Assembly (NCBI GenBank): GCA_009911175.1
Contig: QXWX01000021.1
Coordinates: 17,861 to 81,860, forward strand
Length of the DNA stretch: 64,000 nt
Source: Lachnospiraceae bacterium
GTDB taxonomy: Bacteria; Bacillota_A; Clostridia; Lachnospirales; Lachnospiraceae
Direction: 5' to 3'
Shown here: piece by piece, positions 52,708-60,335 of the stretch
Layout of the letters: every line of letters starts with the position of its first letter
Numbering within the stretch: the stretch's first letter is position 1
Made by a program: the position numbers and the translations under genes
Notes under the pieces: model-generated
What the model was told of the DNA's origin: nothing
Seen by the model: only the letters and a program-made list of their open reading frames with translations
The model's database searches: none

Positions 52708-52794
52708 GTTGTCACGTCAACAAAAAGTTGTTCAATCAACAAAAATACTATTGACAAACGTCATTAAACATCATATAATAGTTGTGCAATCAAC
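52708..52794 (+). promoter_or_regulatory. Early promoter with three repressor operators
   Basis: Three 14-bp sites of form GTTG-N6-CAAC: GTTGTCACGTCAAC (52708), GTTGTTCAATCAAC (52727) and GTTGTGCAATCAAC (52781). Between sites 2 and 3 is a consensus promoter TTGACA (52751-52756), 17-bp spacer, TATAAT (52774-52779), directed to the early genes. Site 3 covers the start point; sites 1 and 2 lie toward the repressor gene and may control it. Confidence 0.85.
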
Positions 52795-52800
52795 AAGCAG

Positions 52801-53006
52801 TGTGGGTCGCGTTGGAGGATGGTTGCCAGTTACTGACTAATTACTTAGTCATGATGTACAGAGCAGTGCCTGTCCCATTCACAAAATAGGACATTGCCCA
52901 TAATGTATATCCCTTTTTCTCAAGAGATCGGATCTCCTGAGGCGTATATACATACTTTTTCTTTATGGCTATCACCTCCTTTCATAGAGGCGATTCGCGA
53001 CCCACA
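52801..53006. repeat. Inverted repeat around early leader
   Basis: TGTGGGTCGCG at 52801-52811 is the exact complement of CGCGACCCACA at 52996-53006. Both lie in the untranslated leader of the early transcript, so the RNA would be closed by an 11-bp stem of about 200 nt. Confidence 0.65.
52841..52966 (-). CDS. Possible 41-aa antisense ORF with atypical start
   Basis: On the minus strand a strong AAAGGAGG is followed after 8 bases by ATA, then KKKYVYTPQEIRSLEKKGYT and LWAMSYFVNGTGTALYIMTK. The peptide looks protein-like, but no ATG/GTG/TTG lies at the right distance (a GTG overlaps the ribosome site). It lies antisense inside the early leader. Confidence 0.35.
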   Translation of the reverse strand: MKKKYVYTPQEIRSLEKKGYTLWAMSYFVNGTGTALYIMTK

Positions 53007-53045
53007 GTGTTCATTGTACCACAAAAAGAAGGTGAGGTGATAAGC

Positions 53046-53243
53046 ATGATGGGATTTGAGGATAAAAAAGAGCAGGAAATAAGGAACATGGTCATGATCT
53101 TAAAACAGATTGATTTACCAGATATTCTTTTGCTTGCACGAGATGCAAATACACTCCTGATGCGGCAGAAGGAGAGTGAAAATATAAGTATACTAGGAGG
53201 TGGTGAGATAAAAAATGATTCAGTTCGCAGTTGTTCGGGTTAA
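53046..53243 (+). CDS. Small early phage protein
   Basis: 65 aa, MMGFEDKKEQEIRNMVMILK followed by QIDLPDILLLARDANTLLMR, starting behind AAGGTGAGGTGATA. It is the first rightward gene of the second prophage. It is helical; no domain is recognised. Its end overlaps the next gene by about 29 bp. Confidence 0.55.
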   Translation: MMGFEDKKEQEIRNMVMILKQIDLPDILLLARDANTLLMRQKESENISILGGGEIKNDSVRSCSG

Positions 53244-53472
53244 TGATGATTTTGTGCAGTGCCTAGGGATATACACAAACCTCTACGAGGCGGTCGGGCG
53301 TGCATATATGTGTGCTTCTGATCTCGTGGATGACTCTGAGGATGGGAAAGGGAGCGTGACGCCGCTCTTTGCCCTGGAAGGAGAGACTGGGACGGGCTTA
53401 ACAGTCCGTTATGGGGAAAATCTTGAAACGGATATCTATATATTGCGTTGTGAGACAAATGAGAGGGGGTAG
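53215..53472 (+). CDS. Small early phage protein
   Basis: An 85-aa protein, MIQFAVVRVNDDFVQCLGIY followed by EAVGRAYMCASDLVDD, with a GAGGTGGTGAG site. The beta-strand/helix pattern is seen in uncharacterised phage proteins. No function can be given. Confidence 0.55.
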   Translation: MIQFAVVRVNDDFVQCLGIYTNLYEAVGRAYMCASDLVDDSEDGKGSVTPLFALEGETGTGLTVRYGENLETDIYILRCETNERG

Positions 53473-53480
53473 TGTGAGAA

Positions 53481-53690
53481 ATGCTGCATAGTTTAAAAAT
53501 AGATAACGGTATATTGCTAGACGGTTTTCACCTGAAAGGAGTCAGTGCATACAAAGTAAAGCAAAACAAGGACAAAGATTTTGCATGCCTGACTCTCGAA
53601 ATGGATGTGTCAATATTAGACAATACAGAAGATTCCAAGTTCAATAGCGCTTTGGATCAGCACGGAGACAGAACTGATGGCGACAGATAG
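53481..53690 (+). CDS. Small early phage protein, possibly truncated
   Basis: A 69-aa frame, MLHSLKIDNGILLDGFHLKG then FACLTLEMDVSILDNTEDS. The start resembles a common small phage protein, but the last about 20 residues overlap the 3' end of the convergent DUF2513 gene by 75 bp and look unrelated, so the normal end has probably been replaced. Confidence 0.5.
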   Translation: MLHSLKIDNGILLDGFHLKGVSAYKVKQNKDKDFACLTLEMDVSILDNTEDSKFNSALDQHGDRTDGDR

Positions 53691-53996
53691 AAGTTTCGGT
53701 TTTATTTTTTCCCAAATTGAGTTTTCTTCTGTAGCGTTGATGAACTGATATCCAGAGATAGATAAATCATCTATATACGGCAAAGGTTCATCAACGTATT
53801 TTGCGCCGGGAATTATGATCTGTGAGTCCATCAACTGCCGGATCCAGTAGAGAACTTCATTTGTTGGATATTGTGTTAAATGGGATTGCGCCAGATCTAG
53901 GGGCTTAACTGGTTCTACGTATCCGTAACTATCTGGAACCAGATTATTGGAAACTGCAATAATAATATCCCGGATACAATCAATGTCAAGTTTCAT
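53616..53996 (-). CDS. DUF2513 domain protein
   Basis: A 126-aa protein of the DUF2513 phage/plasmid family: MKLDIDCIRDIIIAVSNNL at the start and HLTQYPTNEVLYWIRQLMDS followed by LSISGYQFINATEENSIWEK in the middle. A C-terminal hydrophobic stretch (LLSVAISSVSVLIQSAIELG) may be a membrane or coiled segment. It is on the opposite strand to the early genes and is an inserted moron-like gene. Confidence 0.75.
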   Translation of the reverse strand: MKLDIDCIRDIIIAVSNNLVPDSYGYVEPVKPLDLAQSHLTQYPTNEVLYWIRQLMDSQIIIPGAKYVDEPLPYIDDLSISGYQFINATEENSIWEKIKPKLLSVAISSVSVLIQSAIELGIFCIV

Positions 53997-54099
53997 TATA
54001 ACGATTCCTTTCTTTAGTACTCGGGCATGGCCGTGCCCTGTACTCAGATTATAGGAGATATTGAAGATATTTACAAGCAGAAGAGAAGGAGGTGGTCTA

Positions 54100-54312
54100 T
54101 TGAAAGAGATTGTAAATGCTGCGGAAGCGGCACGGATCCTTGATGTTACTGAAAGTTATGTCCGGTTTTATGCCCCGGAATGGAGATTTGCAAAAGTGCG
54201 GCATATCAAAGGCAGGAAGAATAAAAAGTACGACATAAGCACCAGACTGATGTGCTCGGAATATGGCATCCCATTGGAGGAAGCGGAAAGGAGGCTGGCC
54301 GGAAATGGATAA
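54100..54312 (+). CDS. Small HTH DNA-binding protein (excisionase-like)
   Basis: About 70 aa from the TTG at 54100 behind GAAGGAGGTGG: MKEIVNAAEAARILDVTESY followed by RFYAPEWRFAKVRHIKGRKN. The NAAEAARILDVTESYV helix-turn-helix resembles phage excisionases or MerR-like small regulators. It could be Xis or an early regulator. Its end overlaps the next gene by 8 bp. Confidence 0.5.
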   Translation: MKEIVNAAEAARILDVTESYVRFYAPEWRFAKVRHIKGRKNKKYDISTRLMCSEYGIPLEEAERRLAGNG

Positions 54313-54454
54313 ATACGACCGTGCATTTGCCAGGCATCGGCAGAAGAAACGGAAGCGGCGTACCGTGTTTATCATCTGCGCCTGCAGCATTGCCTTGGGG
54401 TACGTGCTGGGGAACCTGTCCTGCCTGGCGCTGGTGGTGTATTTCAGGGTGTAA
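54305..54454 (+). CDS. Small single-pass membrane protein
   Basis: 49 aa: a basic N-terminus (MDKYDRAFARHRQKKRKRR) and one membrane helix (TVFIICACSIALGYVLGNLS). It overlaps the preceding gene by 8 bp (translational coupling). Function is unknown. Confidence 0.55.
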   Translation: MDKYDRAFARHRQKKRKRRTVFIICACSIALGYVLGNLSCLALVVYFRV

Positions 54455-54474
54455 AAAGGGTAGGTGGTCAGAAC

Positions 54475-54567
54475 GTGAAAAACACAGAATCAAGAATGAG
54501 CACCCAGGAACGGCGGCAACCGTTGGGTGCTCAGGAAAATCATCAACTATATTTTAACCGAAAGTGA
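54475..54567 (+). CDS. Very small ORF with internal hairpin
   Basis: A 30-aa frame from GTG behind GGTAGGTGG: KNTESRMSTQERRQPLGAQE and so on. The DNA contains the inverted repeat GAGCACCCA / TGGGTGCTC without a T-run, so it may instead be a regulatory hairpin. Low certainty. Confidence 0.3.
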   Translation: MKNTESRMSTQERRQPLGAQENHQLYFNRK

Positions 54568-54578
54568 GGGTTTTGTAA

Positions 54579-55043
54579 ATGGTAAAGATCAATGAAAATG
54601 AAGCAATAATATCAAAAAATGAGTTGGGCATACTGTTCGGCACGGCTATGGCCCTGACTCTGGATCCCTATGATATGTCGGATAAGTTGGAAACCCTTAT
54701 CATGGGTTGCGCTGCTGAAGAACAACGCAAGGTAGAAGGCCATATCTGGGAAGAGGAAAAAATACCGGAGGAAATTCTGGAAATGACAAAGAGAATACTC
54801 CATATCTATGATGAAGCCTTTGATCCAGTACAGGATTCGGAACCTGCCAGGGAGGAAAAGCAGGCGATCTGCAGCCTTCTTCTGGCAGCCCTGCAGAAGA
54901 CGAGGGCATACCACGACCTTGCGGATCTGAGATATGAACATTCCACAGTAACAGCGAAGTTTACCTGCGGTGGGTACCGCCGGGTCAACGTGGGAGCGGA
55001 TTCAGGTATCGCCATGATCCATGATATCTTAGCGCACATATAG
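54579..55043 (+). CDS. Uncharacterised phage protein
   Basis: A 154-aa protein, MVKINENEAIISKNELGILF with a helical middle (MTKRILHIYDEAFDPVQDSE) and a C-terminal part that reads TVTAKFTCGGYRRVNVGADS. No known domain is recognised. It lies in the early operon ahead of the sigma-like gene. Confidence 0.6.
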   Translation: MVKINENEAIISKNELGILFGTAMALTLDPYDMSDKLETLIMGCAAEEQRKVEGHIWEEEKIPEEILEMTKRILHIYDEAFDPVQDSEPAREEKQAICSLLLAALQKTRAYHDLADLRYEHSTVTAKFTCGGYRRVNVGADSGIAMIHDILAHI

Positions 55044-55061
55044 GCGGGGGGGAGGTAAACA

Positions 55062-55487
55062 GTGCATGAAAGGACACGGTATACACCCCTGACGGTGGAG
55101 GAGCAGCAGTTTGCAGAAGAGAACTACCAGATTATATTCCTATATCTGCGGAGCAGGAAGCTGGATCCGGAGGAATGGTACGATGTTGTGGTACTCCAGT
55201 ATCTCCTGGCAGTGAAGAAATGGTTCCAGAGGCCGGAGCTGCACCGCTGGGCATTTTCAACGATCGCAAAACAGACTATGCGGTCCGCAATCGGGAACCA
55301 CCTGAAAAAAGAAGCAAAACGGATCCAGACGGTGAGCCTGTATGAGACGGTCCCTGGCTGCGGGGATGTTACATACTTGGAAGTGGTCACTAACAGTCAC
55401 CTGGAATATATCAATTATGGAGAATGTGAGATGAATATAAGCTATAACGTGAAGGTACCGGAGAGTGCCGGCCGTAAAAAAAAGTGA
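55062..55487 (+). CDS. Sigma-70-like phage regulator
   Basis: A 141-aa protein from GTG behind GGGGGGAGG. LTVEEQQFAEENYQIIFLYL and LDPEEWYDVVVLQYLLAVKK resemble sigma-70 region 2; FSTIAKQTMRSAIGNHLKKE fits the region 2-3 boundary seen in short phage sigma-like proteins. A region 4 is missing, so it may be a partial sigma or a regulatory relative. The next gene overlaps its end. Confidence 0.55.
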   Translation: MHERTRYTPLTVEEQQFAEENYQIIFLYLRSRKLDPEEWYDVVVLQYLLAVKKWFQRPELHRWAFSTIAKQTMRSAIGNHLKKEAKRIQTVSLYETVPGCGDVTYLEVVTNSHLEYINYGECEMNISYNVKVPESAGRKKK

Positions 55488-55782
55488 TGAGGCGAAAGCG
55501 CTGGACAGCTTCCTTGAAATGAAGGATATGAGGAATATGCGCTTTGAATGTGCAGATACGGACGAAGGAAAAAAGGTATGTACTCGGTTACGTTCATACC
55601 AGAAATATAAGGGGCACCAGAAACTGTACAAAATATTCCGGTTAGGGCAAGATGTATATGTAGTAAAAGAAGATGCCGGGGAAGAGCCAGATAAGGTGGG
55701 CGTGGCCAAGGAAAGCAAGGCAAAGACAAGCAATACAAGAAAGAGTTCAAAGAGGACGGGCAGTATTAAGGCCGTCAGCTGA
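55465..55782 (+). CDS. Uncharacterised phage protein
   Basis: A 105-aa basic protein from GTG (MPAVKKSDEAKALDSFLEMK), overlapping the sigma-like gene by 23 bp. The middle (CTRLRSYQKYKGHQKLYKIF then RLGQDVYVVKED) looks like a small beta domain, and the tail is Lys/Ser-rich. Function unknown. Confidence 0.5.
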   Translation: MPAVKKSDEAKALDSFLEMKDMRNMRFECADTDEGKKVCTRLRSYQKYKGHQKLYKIFRLGQDVYVVKEDAGEEPDKVGVAKESKAKTSNTRKSSKRTGSIKAVS

Positions 55783-55808
55783 TCGAAACAAAATGAAGGG
55801 AGAAAGAT

Positions 55809-57107
55809 ATGGATAGCATTAAGATTAACAAATTGGAGATTGAGAATGTAAAACGGATCAAGGCTGTCAAGATTGAGCCTACGGCCAATGGCCTGACGAT
55901 CGTAGGAGGAAATAATAACCAGGGGAAGACCTCCGTGCTGGATTCCATTGCATGGGCATTAGGCGGAGAGAACTTCCGGCCATCGAAGGCGCAGCGTGAG
56001 GGGTCTGTAATTCCGCCGAATCTGCATATGGTTATGAGCAACGGCCTGGTGGTAGAGCGGAAAGGCAAGAACAGCAGTTTAAAAGTTACGGATCCGAACG
56101 GCAATAAGGGCGGGCAGCAGCTTCTCAATGAATTTGTAGAGCAGCTGGCACTGAACCTTCCAAAGTTCATGGAATCATCCGGAAAGGAAAAGGCCAGGAT
56201 CCTGTTAAAGATCATCGGGATCGGCGACCAGCTTGTAGAGTTGGAGGAGCAGGAAAAGGAATTGTATAATGAAAGGCTGGCGATCGGAAGGATTGCGGAC
56301 CAGAAAGAGAAATATGCGAAGGAGCAGCCATATTTCCCGGATGCGCCGAAAGAACTGATATCCCCTTCGGAGCTGATCAGACAGCAGCAGGAGATCCTGG
56401 CAAGAAACGGTGAAAACCAGAAGAAAAGAGAACGTGTCCATTCTTACCAGCAGTCTATTGCGTTTCTTGATCAGGAAGTGGAGGCTATGCGGGAGCAGCT
56501 CAAAAAGAAAGAGCAGGAATTGGCGGATGCGAAAGCCTCTTTGAATATGGCTATGATGGATGCCCAGGAGCTGCAGGATCAGTCTACGGAAGAATTGGAG
56601 AGGAGTATTGCGAATGTTGAAGAGATCAACCGCAAGGTGCGCGCGAACATGGACAAGGATAAGGCCGAAGAAGATGCTTTGACCTATAAGGAACAGTACA
56701 ACAGTCTGACAGTTAAGATCAATGATGTAAGAACGGCAAAGACGGATCTGCTGAAAAATGCGGATCTCCCGCTTCCGGAGCTGGCAGTTGAAGAAGGGGA
56801 GCTTATCTATAAAGGGCAAAAATGGGACAACGTGTCAGGATCGGACCGCTTGAGAGTAGCAACGGCTATCGTCCGGAAGCTGAATCCGAAGTGCGGCTTT
56901 GTGCTCCTGGATAAATTAGAACAGATGGACATCCGGACATTGAATGAGTTCGGGACATGGCTCGAACAAGAAGGGCTGCAGGCAATCGCTACCAGAGTCA
57001 GCACAGGGGATGAATGCTCGATCCTGATCGAGGATGGTTATGTGGCAGGCCAGGAGGTCCCGGAGGAACAGCCTAAGAAAAAAGAATGGAAAGCAGGTGA
57101 CTTTTAA
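55809..57107 (+). CDS. SbcC/RecN-like AAA ATPase of phage recombination
   Basis: A 432-aa protein with an ABC-type head: IKINKLEIENVKRIKAVKIE, Walker A IVGGNNNQGKTSVLDSIAWA, a long coiled coil (about residues 130-320) and a C-terminal SGSDRLRVATAIV signature with a Walker B-like CGFVLLDKLEQMD. It resembles the ATPase of phage SbcC/Rad50-like recombination genes. Acidic Walker B is altered (DKLE where DE is expected). It overlaps the next ATG by one base. Confidence 0.75.
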   Translation: MDSIKINKLEIENVKRIKAVKIEPTANGLTIVGGNNNQGKTSVLDSIAWALGGENFRPSKAQREGSVIPPNLHMVMSNGLVVERKGKNSSLKVTDPNGNKGGQQLLNEFVEQLALNLPKFMESSGKEKARILLKIIGIGDQLVELEEQEKELYNERLAIGRIADQKEKYAKEQPYFPDAPKELISPSELIRQQQEILARNGENQKKRERVHSYQQSIAFLDQEVEAMREQLKKKEQELADAKASLNMAMMDAQELQDQSTEELERSIANVEEINRKVRANMDKDKAEEDALTYKEQYNSLTVKINDVRTAKTDLLKNADLPLPELAVEEGELIYKGQKWDNVSGSDRLRVATAIVRKLNPKCGFVLLDKLEQMDIRTLNEFGTWLEQEGLQAIATRVSTGDECSILIEDGYVAGQEVPEEQPKKKEWKAGDF

Positions 57108-58288
57108 TGAAGATTACAAGAGGTGTGATCCAGAAGGCAAAGAAAGTCGTGGTGTACGGCCCAGAAGGCATTGGGAAATCTACGTTTGCGTCAAAATTTC
57201 CGAACCCGGTATTTATTGATACGGAAGGAAGTACCAGCAGTATGGACGTGGCAAGGCTGCCGCGTCCCACCAGCTGGGAAATGCTCCTGGAAGAGATCGA
57301 CTATGTAAAGAAGAATCCCCAGGTATGCGGTACGCTTGTGATTGATACGATTGACTGGGCGGAGCAGCTCTGTATTGAGTTTATCTGCGCGAAACACCAA
57401 AAGGATGGGATCGAAAGTTTTAGTTACGGAAAAGGCTATGTCTATACAAAGGAAGAATTTGGCCGTTTTCTAAACAGATTGTCAGATGTAATTGAAGCAG
57501 GCGTTCATGTGGTGCTCACAGCCCATGCGCAGATGCGTAAATTTGAACAGCCAGATGAAATGGGAGCCTACGACCGTTACGAATTGAAGCTGGGAACGAA
57601 GACTTCTTCCCAGACTGCTCCGCTGGTAAAGGAATGGTCGGATGCTTTGCTCTTTGCGAATTACAAGACGTATTCTATCGCTGTAGATGATAAAGGAAAG
57701 AAGCACAAGGCTCAAGGCGGAAAACGTGTCATGTATACGAGCCACCATCCCTGCTGGGATGCAAAGAACCGATATGGCCTGGATGAAGAGCTTCCATTTG
57801 ATTACGCGGAGATTGCTCACATCCTGATGAGCAGCCAGAGGCAGGAAGTCCGGCAGCCAGTAGAAAATAAAATGCCGGAAACGAAACCGACAGTTCCGGA
57901 AACTGATGAAGGACAGAAGGACAAAAAGGTGGATCCCATTGTAGATATCCCGGATGGAGCGCCGGAGCAACTGGAATTTGATCCCGACTCCGGCACTGTA
58001 AAAGAGGAGGATCAGAAAAAGAAACCTCCAGAGCCGGATATGTCCAAGACCCGGACATTCCGGCTGAACAGTTACATACCCAAAGCACTGCAGGACCTGA
58101 TGTATGAAAAACTGGTATCCGAAGAGGAACTTTTGGAAGTGGTGTACAGGAGGGGATATTTTCCAAGAGGGACGCCATTCCAGAACCTTCCTGATGAATT
58201 TGTGGAAGGCTGCCTGATCGCAGCCTGGCCGAAAGTCCTGGCAATGATCCAGGAGATCAGAAGTAATTATGAGATTCCATTTGAATAA
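57107..58288 (+). CDS. Sak4-like RecA-type ATPase
   Basis: A 393-aa protein. Walker A is VVYGPEGIGKSTFASKFPNP and Walker B GTLVIDTIDWAEQLC; EGSTSSMDVARLPRPTSWEM and HVVLTAHAQMRKFEQPDE are typical of the phage AAA_24/Sak4 single-strand annealing proteins. The last about 120 residues are a charged linker (residues 245-310) and an extra C-terminal domain. It works with the DUF669 protein that follows, as in many Firmicutes phages. Confidence 0.8.
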   Translation: MKITRGVIQKAKKVVVYGPEGIGKSTFASKFPNPVFIDTEGSTSSMDVARLPRPTSWEMLLEEIDYVKKNPQVCGTLVIDTIDWAEQLCIEFICAKHQKDGIESFSYGKGYVYTKEEFGRFLNRLSDVIEAGVHVVLTAHAQMRKFEQPDEMGAYDRYELKLGTKTSSQTAPLVKEWSDALLFANYKTYSIAVDDKGKKHKAQGGKRVMYTSHHPCWDAKNRYGLDEELPFDYAEIAHILMSSQRQEVRQPVENKMPETKPTVPETDEGQKDKKVDPIVDIPDGAPEQLEFDPDSGTVKEEDQKKKPPEPDMSKTRTFRLNSYIPKALQDLMYEKLVSEEELLEVVYRRGYFPRGTPFQNLPDEFVEGCLIAAWPKVLAMIQEIRSNYEIPFE

Positions 58289-58306
58289 AACGAGAGGTGA
58301 CAGAGT

Positions 58307-58750
58307 ATGAGTGAAGATATCAGAGGAAAAGAACTGGACTGGAATGACGAGGTGGAGGCCAGTGAATACACACTCCTTCCGGAGGGTGATTATGATTTTG
58401 TTGTAGAAAGTTTCGAAAGGGGCAGATATGAGGGAAGTACCAAGATACCGCCCTGCAACCGTGCATTGCTGAAAATCAGGGTCGATGCCCAGGAAGGCAC
58501 AACAGTCATGAATGAAAGCCTGTTTTTATATGACAGGATGGCCTGGAAGATTGCAGAGTTTTTCCTGTCGATTGGGTTTGAAAAGGGAGAAAACGGAAAA
58601 ATAAAGCCAAACTGGCAGATGGTTCCGCAGGCAACGGGTCGTGCAACGATAGAGGTACGCTCCGATGAAAAGGATCCGACAAAGAAATACAATCATGTAA
58701 AAAAATATTTGCCAAAACCGAAGAAGCAATTTAAGGCAGGTGAGTTTTAA
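58307..58750 (+). CDS. DUF669 phage protein (ssDNA-binding partner of Sak4)
   Basis: A 147-aa protein with ASEYTLLPEGDYDFVVESFE followed by CNRALLKIRVDAQEG and a FFLSIGFEKGE stretch, matching DUF669. These proteins act beside Sak4-type annealases and are probably single-strand DNA binding. The gene overlaps the helicase start by one base (TAATGG). Confidence 0.8.
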   Translation: MSEDIRGKELDWNDEVEASEYTLLPEGDYDFVVESFERGRYEGSTKIPPCNRALLKIRVDAQEGTTVMNESLFLYDRMAWKIAEFFLSIGFEKGENGKIKPNWQMVPQATGRATIEVRSDEKDPTKKYNHVKKYLPKPKKQFKAGEF

Positions 58751-60333
58751 TGGAACTCAGGCCGTATCAGAGAGAAGCAAAAGAAGCAGTTTTTGAAAAC
58801 TGGGATAATGGGACGAAGAAAACCCTGCTTGTACTGCCAACTGGCTGCGGGAAAACAATCGTTTTTGCAAAGATAACGGAAGAATGCGTCCGCCAGGGAG
58901 ACCGGGTATTGATCCTGGCGCACCGGGGAGAGCTGCTGGACCAGGCGGCGGATAAGATCGCAAAAGCTACGGGCCTCGGCTGTGCTACAGAAAAGGCGGA
59001 GCAGACCTGCATCGGAAGCTGGTTCCGGATCGTGGTAGGCTCCGTGCAGAGCATGATGCGCGAAAAACGGCTGGAGCGGTTCCCAGAAGATTTTTTCGGA
59101 ACCATTATCATCGATGAAGCGCATCATTGTGTGTCTGACAGTTACCAGCGTGTGCTGAATCATTTCCCATGTGCGAAGATCTTGGGCGTGACAGCTACGC
59201 CTGACCGCGGGGATATGAAGAACCTGGGGAATGTATTTGAAAGCCTGGCTTACGAATATACCCTGCCCAGAGCAATCAAGGAAGGATATCTGTCTCCCAT
59301 CAAGGCGATCACGATCCCTTTAAAAGTAGACCTGTCAGGTGTCGGGGTGCAGTCCGGGGATTTTAAGCTGGGGGATCTGGGAACAGCCCTGGATCCATAC
59401 CTGCGCGAGATCGCGGAGGAAATGAAAAAATATTGTATGGATAAGAAAACAGTGGTATTCCTGCCGCTTGTAAAGACAAGCCAGAAGTTCCGGGATATCC
59501 TGAATGAGAATGGTTTCTGTGCTGCGGAAGTGAACGGAGAAAGTCAGGACAGGACAGATATCCTGCGGGATTTTGAAGCGGGAAGGTATAACGTGCTCTG
59601 CAATTCCATGCTTCTGACAGAAGGCTGGGACTGTCCGTCTGTAGATTGTATTGCGGTGCTGCGCCCCACAAAGGTACGTAGCCTGTACTGCCAGATGGTG
59701 GGACGCGGGACCCGGCTTGCGCCAGGGAAGGATCACCTGCTCCTATTGGATTTTCTCTGGCACACGGAACGGCATGAACTCTGCCATCCGGCACACCTGA
59801 TCTGTGAGAATGAAGAAGTGGCGAAAAAGATGACGGAGAACCTGGAAACAGCCGGATGCCCGATGGATATCGAAGAGGCGGAAAAGGCTGCCGCGGAGGA
59901 TGTGGTCGCACAGCGTGAGGAAGCGCTTGCGAAGCAGTTGGCAGAGATGAAAAGAAGAAAAAAGAAACTGGTGGATCCGCTGCAGTTTGAAATGAGCATT
60001 CAGGCAGAGGACCTGTCGGGATATGTGCCCGCATTCGGCTGGGAGATGGCGCCGCCTTCTGATAAACAGAAGCAGACTCTGGAAAAGCTGGGGATCCTTC
60101 CGGATCAGATCGACAATGCCGGAAAAGCGGCTAAGATCCTGGATCGGCTGAATAAGCGTAGAGAGGCAAATCTTACGACACCAAAGCAGATCCGTTTTTT
60201 GGAAGGGAAAGGTTTCCAGCATGTGGGGACATGGCAGTTTGACACTGCAAAGAGGCTGATCGACCGGATCGCAGCCAATGGTTGGAGGATCCCGCTGGAG
60301 ATCAATCCGGCGGAATATAGGGAAGGTGCATAA
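58750..60333 (+). CDS. DEAD/DEAH-box helicase
   Basis: A 527-aa SF2 helicase. Motif I LPTGCGKTIVFAKITEE, Ia ILAHRGELLDQA, II IIIDEAHHC, III GVTATPDRGD, V LLTEGWDCPSVD and VI QMVGRGTRLAPGK are all visible. A C-terminal part of about 150 residues ends with a TPKQIRFLEGKGFQHVG module. It probably unwinds DNA in phage replication or recombination. Confidence 0.9.
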   Translation: MELRPYQREAKEAVFENWDNGTKKTLLVLPTGCGKTIVFAKITEECVRQGDRVLILAHRGELLDQAADKIAKATGLGCATEKAEQTCIGSWFRIVVGSVQSMMREKRLERFPEDFFGTIIIDEAHHCVSDSYQRVLNHFPCAKILGVTATPDRGDMKNLGNVFESLAYEYTLPRAIKEGYLSPIKAITIPLKVDLSGVGVQSGDFKLGDLGTALDPYLREIAEEMKKYCMDKKTVVFLPLVKTSQKFRDILNENGFCAAEVNGESQDRTDILRDFEAGRYNVLCNSMLLTEGWDCPSVDCIAVLRPTKVRSLYCQMVGRGTRLAPGKDHLLLLDFLWHTERHELCHPAHLICENEEVAKKMTENLETAGCPMDIEEAEKAAAEDVVAQREEALAKQLAEMKRRKKKLVDPLQFEMSIQAEDLSGYVPAFGWEMAPPSDKQKQTLEKLGILPDQIDNAGKAAKILDRLNKRREANLTTPKQIRFLEGKGFQHVGTWQFDTAKRLIDRIAANGWRIPLEINPAEYREGA

Positions 60334-60335
60334 GG

